Assembly: GCA_017438305.1 (NCBI GenBank)
Contig: JAFRVX010000052.1
Location: forward strand, 1 to 40,874
Length of the DNA: 40,874 bases
Source: Lachnospiraceae bacterium
Lineage (GTDB): Bacteria; Bacillota; Clostridia; Lachnospirales; Lachnospiraceae
Reading direction: 5' to 3'
A model generated the notes under the pieces. It was given only the letters and a program-made list of their open reading frames with translations, was not told the origin of the DNA and ran no database searches. Of the stretch, positions 16,608-25,131 are shown piece by piece. Each line of letters starts with the position of its first letter. Position 1 is the stretch's first letter. The position numbers were made by a program, and so were the translations under genes.

Positions 16608-16629
16608 AAGCCGCACTTACGCGCGGCTT
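16608..16629 (-). terminator. Terminator after rpmF
   Basis: A 7-bp stem, AAGCCGC/GCGGCTT (16608-16614 with 16623-16629), with an 8-base loop. On the minus strand it is followed by CTTTTGT. It separates rpmF from the zf-HC2-polA-coaE group, possibly with read-through. Confidence 0.6.
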
Positions 16630-16641
16630 AAAAAATCATCG

Positions 16642-16824
16642 TCAGTCAGCTGTCTTAACGATCTCTTTCTTGTTATAGTAACCACACTGCTTGCAGACGT
16701 GATGCGGAAGCATTAAGGCGCCGCAGTGGCTGCATTTGACAAGATTCAGAGAGCTCATTTTCCAGTTGGCTCTGCGGCTGTCGCGTCTTGCGCGTGAGGT
16801 TCTGTTTTTAGGGCAAATAGACAT
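16642..16824 (-). CDS. rpmF: 50S ribosomal protein L32
   Basis: A 60-residue ribosomal protein of the large subunit. The basic N-terminus (CPKNRTSRARRDSRRANWK) precedes a four-cysteine zinc ribbon, CSHCGALMLPHHVCKQCG, so this is the zinc-binding (C+) paralogue type. AAGGAGG lies 7 bases before the ATG. It follows yceD by 46 bases, the classic yceD-rpmF pair. Confidence 0.97.
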   Translation of the reverse strand: MSICPKNRTSRARRDSRRANWKMSSLNLVKCSHCGALMLPHHVCKQCGYYNKKEIVKTAD

Positions 16825-16870
16825 TTTCTTTCCTCCTTATTATCCAGTCCGGCAAAAACCGGGACCAATC

Positions 16871-17377
16871 TTATTTTCCGGCGTTCTGAAAAGCCTTCAG
16901 GATGGCTTCACCCATTCCGGTAAGCGGTTTATCATCTTCGCAGCCGCAGGGTCCCTCATTGAGGTCCCGGCCGCATTTCGGACAAAGGCCTTTGCAGTCT
17001 TCCCGGCAGAGGACCTTCATGGGAAGGTTTTCGATGACCGCTTCCTCGATGAGCCTTCCGGCATCCAGCATATCGCCTTCCAGATATTCCACGGTCTCTC
17101 CGTCTTCATCGGTGAAGCGCTGTCCGTCTAGCATCCGGGAAAGATCGGCCGTGACTGTCGTTTCCACAGGCTTCAGACACCTGTCGCAGGGGATCGTCAG
17201 CACCAGGCTGATGCTTCCTTCAACGGTGATCGCTCTGTCCTTTTCATGGTGAATGACCAGATGGACCGGTTCGCAGGAAACGATGGGATATCCGGCAATG
17301 CACTCCGCATCCGGCATTACATCATAACCGGCGGTCTTTCCGGGGACCTGGTACAGATCCGTTAACTGAATGATCAT
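16871..17377 (-). CDS. yceD: YceD/DUF177 family protein
   Basis: A 168-residue member of the DUF177 (YceD) family, which is linked to 23S rRNA processing and is almost always found next to rpmF. Features are IPCDRCLKPVETTVTADLSR in the middle, then the acidic DEDGETVEYLEGDMLDAGRLIEEA, then CREDCKGLCPKCGRDLNEGPC, with Cys pairs that could bind zinc. It has a near-consensus promoter immediately upstream. The precise biochemical role is not settled for the family. Confidence 0.9.
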   Translation of the reverse strand: MIIQLTDLYQVPGKTAGYDVMPDAECIAGYPIVSCEPVHLVIHHEKDRAITVEGSISLVLTIPCDRCLKPVETTVTADLSRMLDGQRFTDEDGETVEYLEGDMLDAGRLIEEAVIENLPMKVLCREDCKGLCPKCGRDLNEGPCGCEDDKPLTGMGEAILKAFQNAGK

Positions 17378-17420
17378 AATACCTTACCTGAAATATCGGG
17401 GTTTTCAAACGCACCTGCAC

Positions 17421-17449
17421 AGTATAAGCGCATAATCACGTAATGTCAA
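17421..17449 (-). promoter_or_regulatory. yceD-rpmF promoter
   Basis: On the minus strand, perfect TTGACA (17449-17444), an exact 17-base spacer, and TATACT (17426-17421). This is the strongest promoter I see in the window, as expected for a ribosomal protein gene. Confidence 0.87.
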
Positions 17450-17524
17450 GCCCTTTTTTGCAGAAAAACGTATGAAAACACGTCATCTGCACGGTCCTAT
17501 GACATAAACAGCCCTCTCCTCATG

Positions 17525-17562
17525 GAAAGAGCTGCCGCTTCAACCGCTGCGGCAGCTCTTTC
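17525..17562 (-). terminator. Strong hairpin downstream of the SH3 protein gene
   Basis: A perfect 14-bp stem, GAAAGAGCTGCCGC (17525-17538) with GCGGCAGCTCTTTC (17549-17562), and a 10-base loop, 71 bases past the SH3 gene stop. No U tract follows, so it may instead protect the transcript 3' end or terminate inefficiently. Confidence 0.45.
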
Positions 17563-17633
17563 TGAAAGAAGACTGATCTTCTGCTGAATCTCTGTCGGTC
17601 CTGATCAAACAGATCATTACCGATCAGATCCTG

Positions 17634-19499
17634 TTATTCGTTATAATACCTGGAGGCTCCGGGAATGAACCAGCCCAGTTCAGAATAATCCTTGCTTAAG
17701 TAGCCTTCCATGCCGGCGACATACCGTACATGGTAGAATCCGTCCGCATCGCCCAGGTACTCCCAGAGGGTCCCCATGGGAACCGGCTCCAGAATGTTCG
17801 CATCGGTGGAGGCTTCGGCACGCATATTCAGCATATCCGCCGTAACTTTTACCATCTGTTTCGCATGTGAGACGGCAAGTTCCTTTGCTTCATCGCCGGT
17901 CTTGACGTATTCCGAGGTAACAAAGCCGATAAAGCCGCCGGTATTCACCCGGCACCAGCCGTCCTGGGTATCCAGCAGTTCTCCGCCGGAGAACTCGGGG
18001 ATCTTGGCAAGGATATCGGAATCCGTTGACGCCAGAGCGCGAAGATTTACCATCTCGGCACCGGAGATCACGAAGAGATTGTTATAGTTTTCCAGAACGC
18101 CGGCAGGATCGTCGGGAAGGCCGCTGGCATCGGATGAGCCTTCAGGGGAAGAATCTTCCTGACTGCTGCCGCTCTCGTCGGTTCCTTCGGAGCCGGAAGT
18201 GTCGTCGGTACTTTCTTCCGATTCGGAAGAACTCTGATCCGCACTGCCTTCAGTGCTTTCAGCGGAAGCCTCGGATTCTGTCACGGAAGCCGTAGTATCG
18301 TCTGAAGCGGTAACGCTTTCTGAACCGGAGGGTTTATCGGTGGTTTCTGCATCCGGCGTGGTCACCACCACCTTGGAGGTGGGAATGTTGTCTTCGTTGA
18401 AAATGATGCCCCGGGTATACAGGATAAATAATACCGCTGCCGTTACCACAAGTGCCGTAAGGGCGGTGAAGATCCAGAAATGACGGGATTCCCTGCGAAG
18501 CTGACGCCTCATGGCGAGCCTTTCCTGAGCTGCCGCAGCTTCATCCTCGGAAGCTGCGCCTTCCGCGGTCTGCTCTCCGCCTTCCGCAGCAGGCTCACTC
18601 GCCTGATCCGATCCGGTTTCTGCCGCAGACGCTTCCGCGTCCCCATCGGTTAAGCCGCTGGTTTCCGAAAATTCCTGTCCGGAGTCTTCCGAAGATCTTT
18701 CAGGCAATTCCGTGTCCGTCCCGGTATCCATCTCCGAGAAAGCATCTTCCGTCAGGACGTCGGCGCCGGAAAGATCCGCAGCAGTCTCTGCCGCTTCAGC
18801 CTGCTCTGCAGCCCCTGCCGCAGCAGCGCCGGCAAACAGTGAAGCTGCCGCACCGGTTTTTTCAGATGCATCCGTTTCTCCGGCATCCGCAGATGCGGCT
18901 TCGTAGGCTGCGTCATTTTCTATAACGTCGTCCTCGACTTCATCGCCGGGTTCGGCGGCGACCTCAGGCGTGATCTCAGGATCCTCTTCCTCGCCTTCCC
19001 GGATAAGATCATCCAGCGCCATAAGATCGATATCTTCAAATTCTTTGCCAAGTCCTGTATCATCGATCATCCGGTCAGCTTCTGTTTTCGCGTTCCGCAA
19101 AGTCTCTTCCGCAGCTTCCGCGGCTGTGTCCGCCCGGCCCTTTAACGCATCAGAAGCTTCCTTTCTCATATCCGGCAGACCTGCATCAGCTTCTTCCCCG
19201 TTCTGCCCCGGGAAGACCTCATCAAACATGTCTTCCATGGACTGAACGGTTACCGATGCTTCTCTGGACGCTTCGGCTCTTCCGGAAAGTCCGGAGAGAT
19301 CTCCGATGTCCGTTGATCGGTCGGATACCGCTTCCTTTGCCTGGTCCAGCGCTTCTTTTCCTTCGGAAAGGAGATCTTCCGCCCCGGCCCCGGCGTCTGC
19401 AGCAGCCTGCTCACCGGCCTTTTTCAAATCTTCGGCACCATCTTCGATATCATCAAACAGGATATCGAACTGATCCTTGATATTATCCTTTTCGCTCAT
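17634..19499 (-). CDS. Single-pass membrane protein with two C-terminal SH3-like domains
   Basis: A 621-residue protein. Residues 1-325 are an acidic, Ala/Glu/Asp-rich and probably disordered cytoplasmic region (early part helical, e.g. AEDLLSEGKEALDQAKEAV). A basic stop-transfer stretch RRQLRR (331-336) precedes one membrane helix at 341-361. Outside, a Ser/Thr/Glu/Asp linker (about 370-465) leads to two bacterial SH3-like repeats (VNLRALASTDSDILAKIPEF and LNMRAEASTDANILEPVPMG) of the kind that bind cell-wall peptides. There is no catalytic domain. It lies 39 bases after the parC-like gene and probably shares its transcript. Likely an envelope anchor or sensor; function unknown. Confidence 0.8.
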   Translation of the reverse strand: MSEKDNIKDQFDILFDDIEDGAEDLKKAGEQAAADAGAGAEDLLSEGKEALDQAKEAVSDRSTDIGDLSGLSGRAEASREASVTVQSMEDMFDEVFPGQNGEEADAGLPDMRKEASDALKGRADTAAEAAEETLRNAKTEADRMIDDTGLGKEFEDIDLMALDDLIREGEEEDPEITPEVAAEPGDEVEDDVIENDAAYEAASADAGETDASEKTGAAASLFAGAAAAGAAEQAEAAETAADLSGADVLTEDAFSEMDTGTDTELPERSSEDSGQEFSETSGLTDGDAEASAAETGSDQASEPAAEGGEQTAEGAASEDEAAAAQERLAMRRQLRRESRHFWIFTALTALVVTAAVLFILYTRGIIFNEDNIPTSKVVVTTPDAETTDKPSGSESVTASDDTTASVTESEASAESTEGSADQSSSESEESTDDTSGSEGTDESGSSQEDSSPEGSSDASGLPDDPAGVLENYNNLFVISGAEMVNLRALASTDSDILAKIPEFSGGELLDTQDGWCRVNTGGFIGFVTSEYVKTGDEAKELAVSHAKQMVKVTADMLNMRAEASTDANILEPVPMGTLWEYLGDADGFYHVRYVAGMEGYLSKDYSELGWFIPGASRYYNE

Positions 19500-19538
19500 T
19501 TTTCTTCCCTCTTTTTTTATCCGGAACCCTGAAGGGCT

Positions 19539-21776
19539 TTATTTGATCTGTTCCGGTTTCTGATCCCGTTTCTTCAGCGGCAGTTCGGAAAGATTCACCC
19601 GCCTGTTCCCTATCTTTACCAGGTATTTTACGGACGGGTCAAAATCGTATACCGCCGTGATCCTGTCATCCGGCGAAAGCTTCATTCCCCGGACGCCGAC
19701 AGAGGTCTTTTTATACACCGAAATATCACTGTTCCTGAACCGGAGCGCCAGACGCTTATCGCTGACCAGCACCACGTCGGTCCCTTTCAGTTCATCCGCA
19801 TAGACGAGCAGATCGTCGTCCTGCAGCTTCGTGGCCTGTATGGTTTTCTTGGCCGTTTCGAATTCCGATGTTTCAACAAGCTTTATCATAGCATGAGCCG
19901 TGACAAATAGCAACATTTTATCCTTCAGGTTCTCCAGCGCGTCTATCTTCAGGATATTCTCGCCTGCGGAATCGTAATTGGAGATATTGTCGACGGGAAT
20001 GCCCTTGTCCTTGACCTTGCAGAGGGGCACGTCCTTCATCTTCAGCTGATGGAAGCTGCCCTTGTCCGTGAAGAAGCCGATCCGCGACGTATTCATGCAG
20101 AAGATCAGATGGACGGATTCCGCGTCGATGGCTTCCCGGTTCTTCTCATAGACGGAAAGGTCAAACATCCTGACGTAGCCGAAGCGGTTCATCGTAAAGA
20201 CCGCCGGTGTCTCGACCTCCTTCACTTCCTCAAAGACCGGCGCTTCCTCATCCGTCAGGTCGGTGCGCCGTTCCAGGCCGTAATCCTCCCGGATCTTTTC
20301 CAGGTCCTTCTTGATCTGCTTCAGCATTTCCCTGTCGGAAGAAAGGAGCTTTTCGTACTGGCTGATCTTTTTCAGCGTTTCCTTATAGTCATTCTGAAGC
20401 GCCAGGATCTCCAGCCCGATCAGTCTCGCCAGGCGAAGGTCCAGAATAGCCTGGGCCTGGGCTTCCGTAAAGGAAAGCAGCGAAGCCTGCTTCCGGGATT
20501 CCTCCGAGCGGAAGGTGACTTCCGTTGTGTCGCCTGTCATGAGGCAGTTCTTGGCGGTCTGAAGTTTTTTGGAGCCCCGGATGATCTCGATGATCAGGTC
20601 GATGATGTCTACGGCCTTGATCAGGCCTTCCTGGATCTCCCGCCTCTCCTGTTCCTTCTTTAACAGCGTCGCGTATTTGCGTTTATTGATCTCCAGCTGG
20701 AAGCTTAAGTTTTCCTCCAGGATCCGCCTCAGGCCCAGCACTTCGGGTTTCCCGTGATTGATGCAGAGCATGTTGACGCTGAAGGTGTCTTCCAGCTTGG
20801 TTTTCTTATACAGTCCCTGGAGGATCTTTTCGCCGTCGGCTCCGTTTTTGAGTTCCAGGACGATCTTGATGCCGTCCTTGCCCGACTGGTTGGAAATATC
20901 CGTTATATCCGGGAAAACCTTCTTTTCCGCGAGGTCCGCCACGTCGTTCAGGAATTTCCCGATGGAAAGGCCGATCATCGTATAGGGGATCTCCGTTATG
21001 ATGATCCGGTCCTTTTCGCCCCGCTTCTTCGCAGGAACGACGGAAGCCCGGCCCCGGATGCGTATCCTGCCCTTTCCGGTCTCATAGATCGGCAGCAGTT
21101 CCTTTTGATTGACCACGATGCCGCCCGTGGGAAAATCCGGTCCGGGAAGGCAGGTCATCAGTTCCTCGGTGGTGGCCTTCGGATGGTCCATCAGATACTC
21201 CATCGCGTCGATGACTTCCTTCAGGTTATGGGGCGGACAGGAAGTGGTCATTCCCACCGCGATGCCCTCGGAACCGTTTACCAGAAAATTGGGAATCCTG
21301 ACCGGCAGGACCTCCGGCTCCTTTTCCGCCTCATCATAGTTCGGCACAAAATCCACCACGTCCTTGTCCAGATCCTTAAGATATACTTCCTGGGTAAACT
21401 TCCTGAGCCTGGCTTCCGTATACCGCATCGCAGCAGCACCATCTCCTTCAATGGAGCCGAAATTACCGTGGCCGTCCACCAGGGCCATACCCTTCTTGAA
21501 GTCCTGGGACAGGACCACCAGAGCGTCATAGATTGACGCATCCCCGTGGGGATGGTATTTACCCATCGCATCACCCACGATCCTGGCGGATTTCCGGTGT
21601 GGCCTGTCGGCATTGAGCCCCAGCATATGCATGGCGTAGAGGACCCGCCGCTGTACCGGCTTAAGACCGTCCCTGAGATCCGGCACCGCCCGGGAGGTGA
21701 TGACAGACATGGAATAATTGATGTAGGACCGCTGCATCTCCTCGGAGTATTCAGTGGTCAGAATATTTTCAGGCAT
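19539..21776 (-). CDS. parC: Type IIA topoisomerase subunit A (ParC-like)
   Basis: A 745-residue DNA-cleaving subunit. Residues 1-480 form the breakage-reunion domain with SRAVPDLRDGLKPVQRRVLYAM, KYHPHGD (73-79) and the active-site tyrosine Y119 in AAMRYTEAR. A coiled-coil neck follows, then a beta-pinwheel C-terminus. I find no GyrA box (QRRGGRG), which favours ParC over GyrA. The quinolone-determining region reads HPHGDASIYD: Ala at the position of E. coli ParC Ser80 and Asp at 84. It follows parE by 23 bases. Clostridia often carry this second pair besides gyrAB, so the ParC name is likely but not proven. Confidence 0.88.
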   Translation of the reverse strand: MPENILTTEYSEEMQRSYINYSMSVITSRAVPDLRDGLKPVQRRVLYAMHMLGLNADRPHRKSARIVGDAMGKYHPHGDASIYDALVVLSQDFKKGMALVDGHGNFGSIEGDGAAAMRYTEARLRKFTQEVYLKDLDKDVVDFVPNYDEAEKEPEVLPVRIPNFLVNGSEGIAVGMTTSCPPHNLKEVIDAMEYLMDHPKATTEELMTCLPGPDFPTGGIVVNQKELLPIYETGKGRIRIRGRASVVPAKKRGEKDRIIITEIPYTMIGLSIGKFLNDVADLAEKKVFPDITDISNQSGKDGIKIVLELKNGADGEKILQGLYKKTKLEDTFSVNMLCINHGKPEVLGLRRILEENLSFQLEINKRKYATLLKKEQERREIQEGLIKAVDIIDLIIEIIRGSKKLQTAKNCLMTGDTTEVTFRSEESRKQASLLSFTEAQAQAILDLRLARLIGLEILALQNDYKETLKKISQYEKLLSSDREMLKQIKKDLEKIREDYGLERRTDLTDEEAPVFEEVKEVETPAVFTMNRFGYVRMFDLSVYEKNREAIDAESVHLIFCMNTSRIGFFTDKGSFHQLKMKDVPLCKVKDKGIPVDNISNYDSAGENILKIDALENLKDKMLLFVTAHAMIKLVETSEFETAKKTIQATKLQDDDLLVYADELKGTDVVLVSDKRLALRFRNSDISVYKKTSVGVRGMKLSPDDRITAVYDFDPSVKYLVKIGNRRVNLSELPLKKRDQKPEQIK

Positions 21777-21799
21777 AAAGCCTCCTTAAGAGTATATGA

Positions 21800-23719
21800 T
21801 CAGCCGATGTTGTCGATAACGGCCTCATTGGCATGCTCCTGGATGAAATCCCGCCGGGGTTCCACGTCGCTGCCCATGAGCATTTCCGTGATACGGTCCG
21901 CCGTCATGGCATCGTCTATCGAGACCCGTTTTAAAAACCGTCTTTCGGGATCCAGGGTGGTCTCCCAGAGCTGGTCCGGGTCCATTTCTCCCAGACCTTT
22001 ATAGCGCTGCAGGGAGAAATTTTTATGCGTCTTCCGGTACTTCGCCAGTTCCTCATCATTGTAGAGATAGACCTCTTCTCCCTTTCCCGAGGGGACCGCC
22101 TTGTATAAGGGCGGCATCGCGATATAGACATGGCCTTCGGAAATGAGTTCCGGCATGAAGCGGTAGAAAAAGGTCAGGAGCAGTGTGCTGATATGCTCTC
22201 CGTCAACGTCCGCATCCGCCATGATGATGATCTTGTCGTAGCGAAGCTTGGAAATGTCAAAGTCGTTTCCGTAGCCTTCGGAAAAACCGCAGCCGAAGGC
22301 CAGGACCATCGTCTTGATCTCAGCATTCGCCAGCACCTTGTCGATGGAAGCCTTTTCCACGTTCAAGATCTTGCCCCGGATGGGCATGATGGCCTGATAG
22401 GTCCGGTTCCGGGCCATACGGGCCGACCCGCCTGCGGAATCGCCTTCCACGATGAAGATCTCGCACCGGGAAGCATCCCGGGATTCGCAGTTTGCCAGTT
22501 TTCCGTTGGAATCAAAGGAAAACTTCTGCTTCGTGATCAGATTGGATCTGGCCTTTTCTTCGGCCTTTCTGATCTTTGCGGATTTTTCCGCGCAGGATAT
22601 GGCGTTTTTCAAGGATTCCAGATGCTTGTCAAAATACAGTTCCAGCTGTTCCTGGGTGATGGAGGCGGCTGCCTTTGCCGCATCCTGGGAGCCCAGCTTT
22701 GTCTTGGTCTGCCCCTCAAAAAGCGGGTCAGGATGGCGGAGGGACAGGACGCAGGTCAGGCCGCAGCGGGTATCCGCCCCGGTAAATTTGGCCGGATCTT
22801 TCAGAATGCCCAGATCTCTGGCATAGGCGTTAATCAGCTGGGTCAGGGCCGTTTTAAACCCGGTAAGATGAGTGCCGCCTTCCGAATTGTAGATATTATT
22901 GCAGTACCCCAGGATCCTCTCTTCAAAGGTATTGACGTACTGAAGGGCGATATCCATCTCGATATCCGCCAGCTTTCCGCTAACCTGGATGATCTCTGTA
23001 ACAGGCTCCTTCCCGGAATTCAGTTCTTTGATATAGGCCTTCAGGCCTTCCGGTTCATGGAAAGAAACCGTCTCGTCTTCCCCTTTCCGGTTGTTGTGGA
23101 AGATCAGCTTAAGCCCGGGATTCAGATAAGCCGTCTCGTGGAGCCGGTTTTTGATGGCGTCTGCCTTGAAACGGGTGTTTTCAAATATCTCCGGATCCGG
23201 TTTGAAGGTGATCGTGGTACCGGTCTCCTTCGTCCTTCCGATCACCGGCAGGAGGCCCTTTTCCAGTTCCACCACCGGTATGCCGCGTTCGTAGGAATCG
23301 TAATAGATCTTCCCGCCCTTCCGGATCTTGATCTCAAGATATTCGGAGAGCGCATTCACCGCGGACGAGCCTACGCCGTGCAGGCCGCCCGAAGTCTTGT
23401 AGGCTTTATTATCGAATTTGCCTCCGGCATGCAGCGTGGTCAGGATGACCCGCTCTGCGGAAACGCCTTTTTCATGCATATCCACCGGTATGCCGCGGCC
23501 GTTGTCGGAAACGATGCAGGAGCCGTCGTCCTCCAGACTGACCTCGATCTCCGTACACGCCCCGGCCAGATACTCATCCACCGAGTTGTCCACGATCTCA
23601 TTGACCAGATGGGTAAGTCCCGTCCGGCTCACCGAACCGATATACATGCCGGGCCGCCGTCTGACGGCCTCCAGGCCCTCCAGCACTGTTATGCTCGAGG
23701 CATTATAATTATCTGCCAT
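21800..23719 (-). CDS. parE: Type IIA topoisomerase subunit B (ParE-like)
   Basis: A 639-residue ATPase subunit partnering the gene downstream. The GHKL fold is shown by EIVDNSVDEYLAG, DNGRGIPVDMHEK and GLHGVGSSAVNALS. The TOPRIM domain has EGDSAGGSA and MADADVDGEHIST, and RYKGLGEMDPDQLWETT closes the C-terminal region. GyrB and ParE share all of these; the linked ParC-like partner decides the name. TGGAGG precedes the ATG. The promoter lies about 140 bases upstream and is preceded by 26-bp tandem repeats. Confidence 0.9.
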   Translation of the reverse strand: MADNYNASSITVLEGLEAVRRRPGMYIGSVSRTGLTHLVNEIVDNSVDEYLAGACTEIEVSLEDDGSCIVSDNGRGIPVDMHEKGVSAERVILTTLHAGGKFDNKAYKTSGGLHGVGSSAVNALSEYLEIKIRKGGKIYYDSYERGIPVVELEKGLLPVIGRTKETGTTITFKPDPEIFENTRFKADAIKNRLHETAYLNPGLKLIFHNNRKGEDETVSFHEPEGLKAYIKELNSGKEPVTEIIQVSGKLADIEMDIALQYVNTFEERILGYCNNIYNSEGGTHLTGFKTALTQLINAYARDLGILKDPAKFTGADTRCGLTCVLSLRHPDPLFEGQTKTKLGSQDAAKAAASITQEQLELYFDKHLESLKNAISCAEKSAKIRKAEEKARSNLITKQKFSFDSNGKLANCESRDASRCEIFIVEGDSAGGSARMARNRTYQAIMPIRGKILNVEKASIDKVLANAEIKTMVLAFGCGFSEGYGNDFDISKLRYDKIIIMADADVDGEHISTLLLTFFYRFMPELISEGHVYIAMPPLYKAVPSGKGEEVYLYNDEELAKYRKTHKNFSLQRYKGLGEMDPDQLWETTLDPERRFLKRVSIDDAMTADRITEMLMGSDVEPRRDFIQEHANEAVIDNIG

Positions 23720-23859
23720 GCAGTTCCTCCAGGGAATGTATTCCGGATGATCCGGCCATGAGCCGCTGCCTTCCTTTCAGAATTCATCTTTTCAAAAAAA
23801 GGTCAGCGCACCGCAGGCCTCCGGCTTCTGTAATCACAAGATATAGTGGCTAAAGAAGG

Positions 23860-23888
23860 ATTATAGCATATATGAGCCCGCATTTCAA
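23860..23888 (-). promoter_or_regulatory. parE-parC promoter
   Basis: On the minus strand, TTGAAA (23888-23883), an exact 17-base spacer, and consensus TATAAT (23865-23860). The predicted start near 23852 gives a leader of about 130 bases. Tandem repeats begin 8 bases upstream of the -35. Confidence 0.78.
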
Positions 23889-23895
23889 GAATCAG

Positions 23896-23973
23896 ATCAT
23901 ATGTTCGAACGTCCTGCATGAATCATATGTCTGAACGTCCTGCGCAGATCATATGTACGGATCATATCTTTCC
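23896..23973 (-). repeat. 26-bp tandem repeats upstream of the parE promoter
   Basis: ATCATATG recurs at 23896, 23922 and 23948, an exact 26-base period. The first two units (23896-23921 and 23922-23947) agree at 20 of 26 bases and share GAACGTCCTGC; the third is partial and contains another ATCATAT at 23961. Each holds the palindrome CATATG. The rest of the 393-base gap (23720-24112) holds the promoter, the parE leader and the smpB terminator. Confidence 0.8.
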
Positions 23974-24063
23974 ACACCGACGATTCATCGTTCAGGATTT
24001 ATAAAGCTGAACATCAATGAACCTCTCCGGATCATCTGCCGTTTTACACTGCCCTCCCGGACA

Positions 24064-24096
24064 TGAAAAAGAAGCGGCATAAACCGCTTCCTTTTC
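24064..24096 (-). terminator. smpB terminator
   Basis: A stem GAAGCGG/CCGCTTC (24071-24077 with 24084-24090) and a 6-base loop, followed on the minus strand by TTTTTC. It lies 20 bases past the smpB stop. Confidence 0.78.
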
Positions 24097-24112
24097 TGTT
24101 TGAAATAACATC

Positions 24113-24583
24113 TCAGGATACCTTGTTCTTTTCCCGGAAGGATCTTTCGATCTCCCGGTCGGCTGTTTTCTTCGCCAGGCTTTCCCTCTTATCATACAGT
24201 TTTTTGCCCCGGGCCAGCGCGATCTCCACCTTGACCCGGCCGCCCTTGAAATAGACCTGGGTCGGGATCAGAGTATACCCCTTCTCCTGCACCTTGCCGG
24301 CCAGCTTGACGATCTCCTTTTTATGCATCAGGAGTCTTTTCTCCCTCAAGGGGTCCTTGTTGAAAATGTTGCCTTTTTCATAAGGACTGATATGCATGCC
24401 CAGGATAAAGACTTCATTATTGCGTATCCGGACAAAGGCTTCCTTCAGGGAACAGTGCCCCTGGCGGAGGCTCTTCACTTCCGTTCCGAAAAGCTCTATT
24501 CCGCATTCGTATGTCTCATCGATAAAATAATCATGATAAGCTTTTTTGTTGTTGGCGATCAGTTTTATGCCGGATGAAGCCAT
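24113..24583 (-). CDS. smpB: SsrA-binding protein SmpB
   Basis: A 156-residue partner of tmRNA in rescuing stalled ribosomes. Hallmarks are [57 protein letters not shown] and the basic tail [19 protein letters not shown]. The ATG at 24583 has GAGGGG upstream at a proper distance; an in-frame GTG three codons earlier abuts the ribosome site and is less likely. The tmRNA gene often lies just downstream of smpB, but I find no tag-encoding sequence in the following 390 bases. Confidence 0.96.
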   Translation of the reverse strand: MASSGIKLIANNKKAYHDYFIDETYECGIELFGTEVKSLRQGHCSLKEAFVRIRNNEVFILGMHISPYEKGNIFNKDPLREKRLLMHKKEIVKLAGKVQEKGYTLIPTQVYFKGGRVKVEIALARGKKLYDKRESLAKKTADREIERSFREKNKVS

Positions 24584-24659
24584 GCTGCGCACCCCTCTTT
24601 CCCGGCCGGAGGCTTTCCGGCGGGTTGTCCTTTCTCCCGGCGATCCGGGAAGTATGAAA

Positions 24660-24688
24660 AACTCCGCTGAAGCGTTTTCGGCGGAGTT
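24660..24688 (-). terminator. secG terminator
   Basis: An 8-bp stem, AACTCCGC/GCGGAGTT (24660-24667 with 24681-24688), followed on the minus strand by TTTTC. It lies 14 bases after the secG stop. Confidence 0.72.
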
Positions 24689-24702
24689 TGCGTAAATCGA
24701 AA

Positions 24703-24939
24703 TCAGAAATTAATGCAGAGCAGGAATGCCAGGACAAAGAAAGCGGTAACGGCGATCTTCGTGGCTTTTTCCAGTTTTCCCTCTCTGGAACGGGCTTTAT
24801 TCTTTTCCCAGTAGGTGTCCCCCATGCCGCCGATGGTGCCGAGACCTGCCGATTTACCTTCCTGCATCAGGACCGTAAAGATGATGAATAAACCGCCGAG
24901 AGCAAAAATACCGCATAAGATATAGCGTAAAACTTCCAT
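24703..24939 (-). CDS. secG: Preprotein translocase subunit SecG
   Basis: A 78-residue membrane component of the SecYEG channel. There are two hydrophobic helices (about 5-22 and 58-76) joined by a loop with [23 protein letters not shown], which matches the family's Gly-rich cytosolic loop. The ATG at 24939 has AAAGGAG 6 bases upstream; the frame stays open further upstream, but that part runs into the tRNA gene and is not coding. It lies 23 bases after tRNA-Leu and is probably transcribed from the tRNA promoter. Confidence 0.93.
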   Translation of the reverse strand: MEVLRYILCGIFALGGLFIIFTVLMQEGKSAGLGTIGGMGDTYWEKNKARSREGKLEKATKIAVTAFFVLAFLLCINF

Positions 24940-24962
24940 TTTTATCTCCTTTAATTTGAATC

Positions 24963-25045
24963 TGCCGGTGATGGGACTTGAACCCATACGTGGTTGCCCA
25001 CAACAGATTTTGAGTCTGCCTCGTCTGCCATTCCGACACACCGGC
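24963..25045 (-). tRNA. tRNA-Leu (anticodon CAA)
   Basis: An 83-base class II tRNA. The acceptor stem is GCCGGTG with CACCGGC, with A as discriminator. The anticodon stem CAGA/TCTG surrounds the loop CTCAAAA, giving anticodon CAA (reads UUG). A long variable arm (TGGGCAACCA) is present, and the T arm has GGTTCAAGTCC. CCA is not encoded. It lies directly upstream of secG. Confidence 0.95.
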
Positions 25046-25059
25046 ATTACAACATTGGA

Positions 25060-25088
25060 ATTCTACCACAAAGCGCGTCAGAATGCAA
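25060..25088 (-). promoter_or_regulatory. tRNA-Leu/secG promoter
   Basis: On the minus strand, TTGCAT (25088-25083), an exact 17-base spacer and TAGAAT (25065-25060). It starts transcription a few bases before the tRNA. A 6-bp AAGCAG/CTGCTT hairpin that may end the recU transcript abuts the -35. Confidence 0.75.
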
Positions 25089-25131
25089 GCAGTTTCTTAC
25101 CTGCTTTGGACCGGTAACTGCATCTGACGTT

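Noticed and set aside
23896..23973. Short regularly spaced repeats read as a CRISPR remnant
   Set aside because: The repeats are contiguous with no unique spacers of CRISPR length, are imperfect, and no cas genes are present.
23720..24112. Possible tmRNA gene downstream of smpB
   Set aside because: Neither the tag-encoding region nor tRNA-Ala-like ends are visible on either strand; the segment is explained by a terminator, repeats and a promoter.
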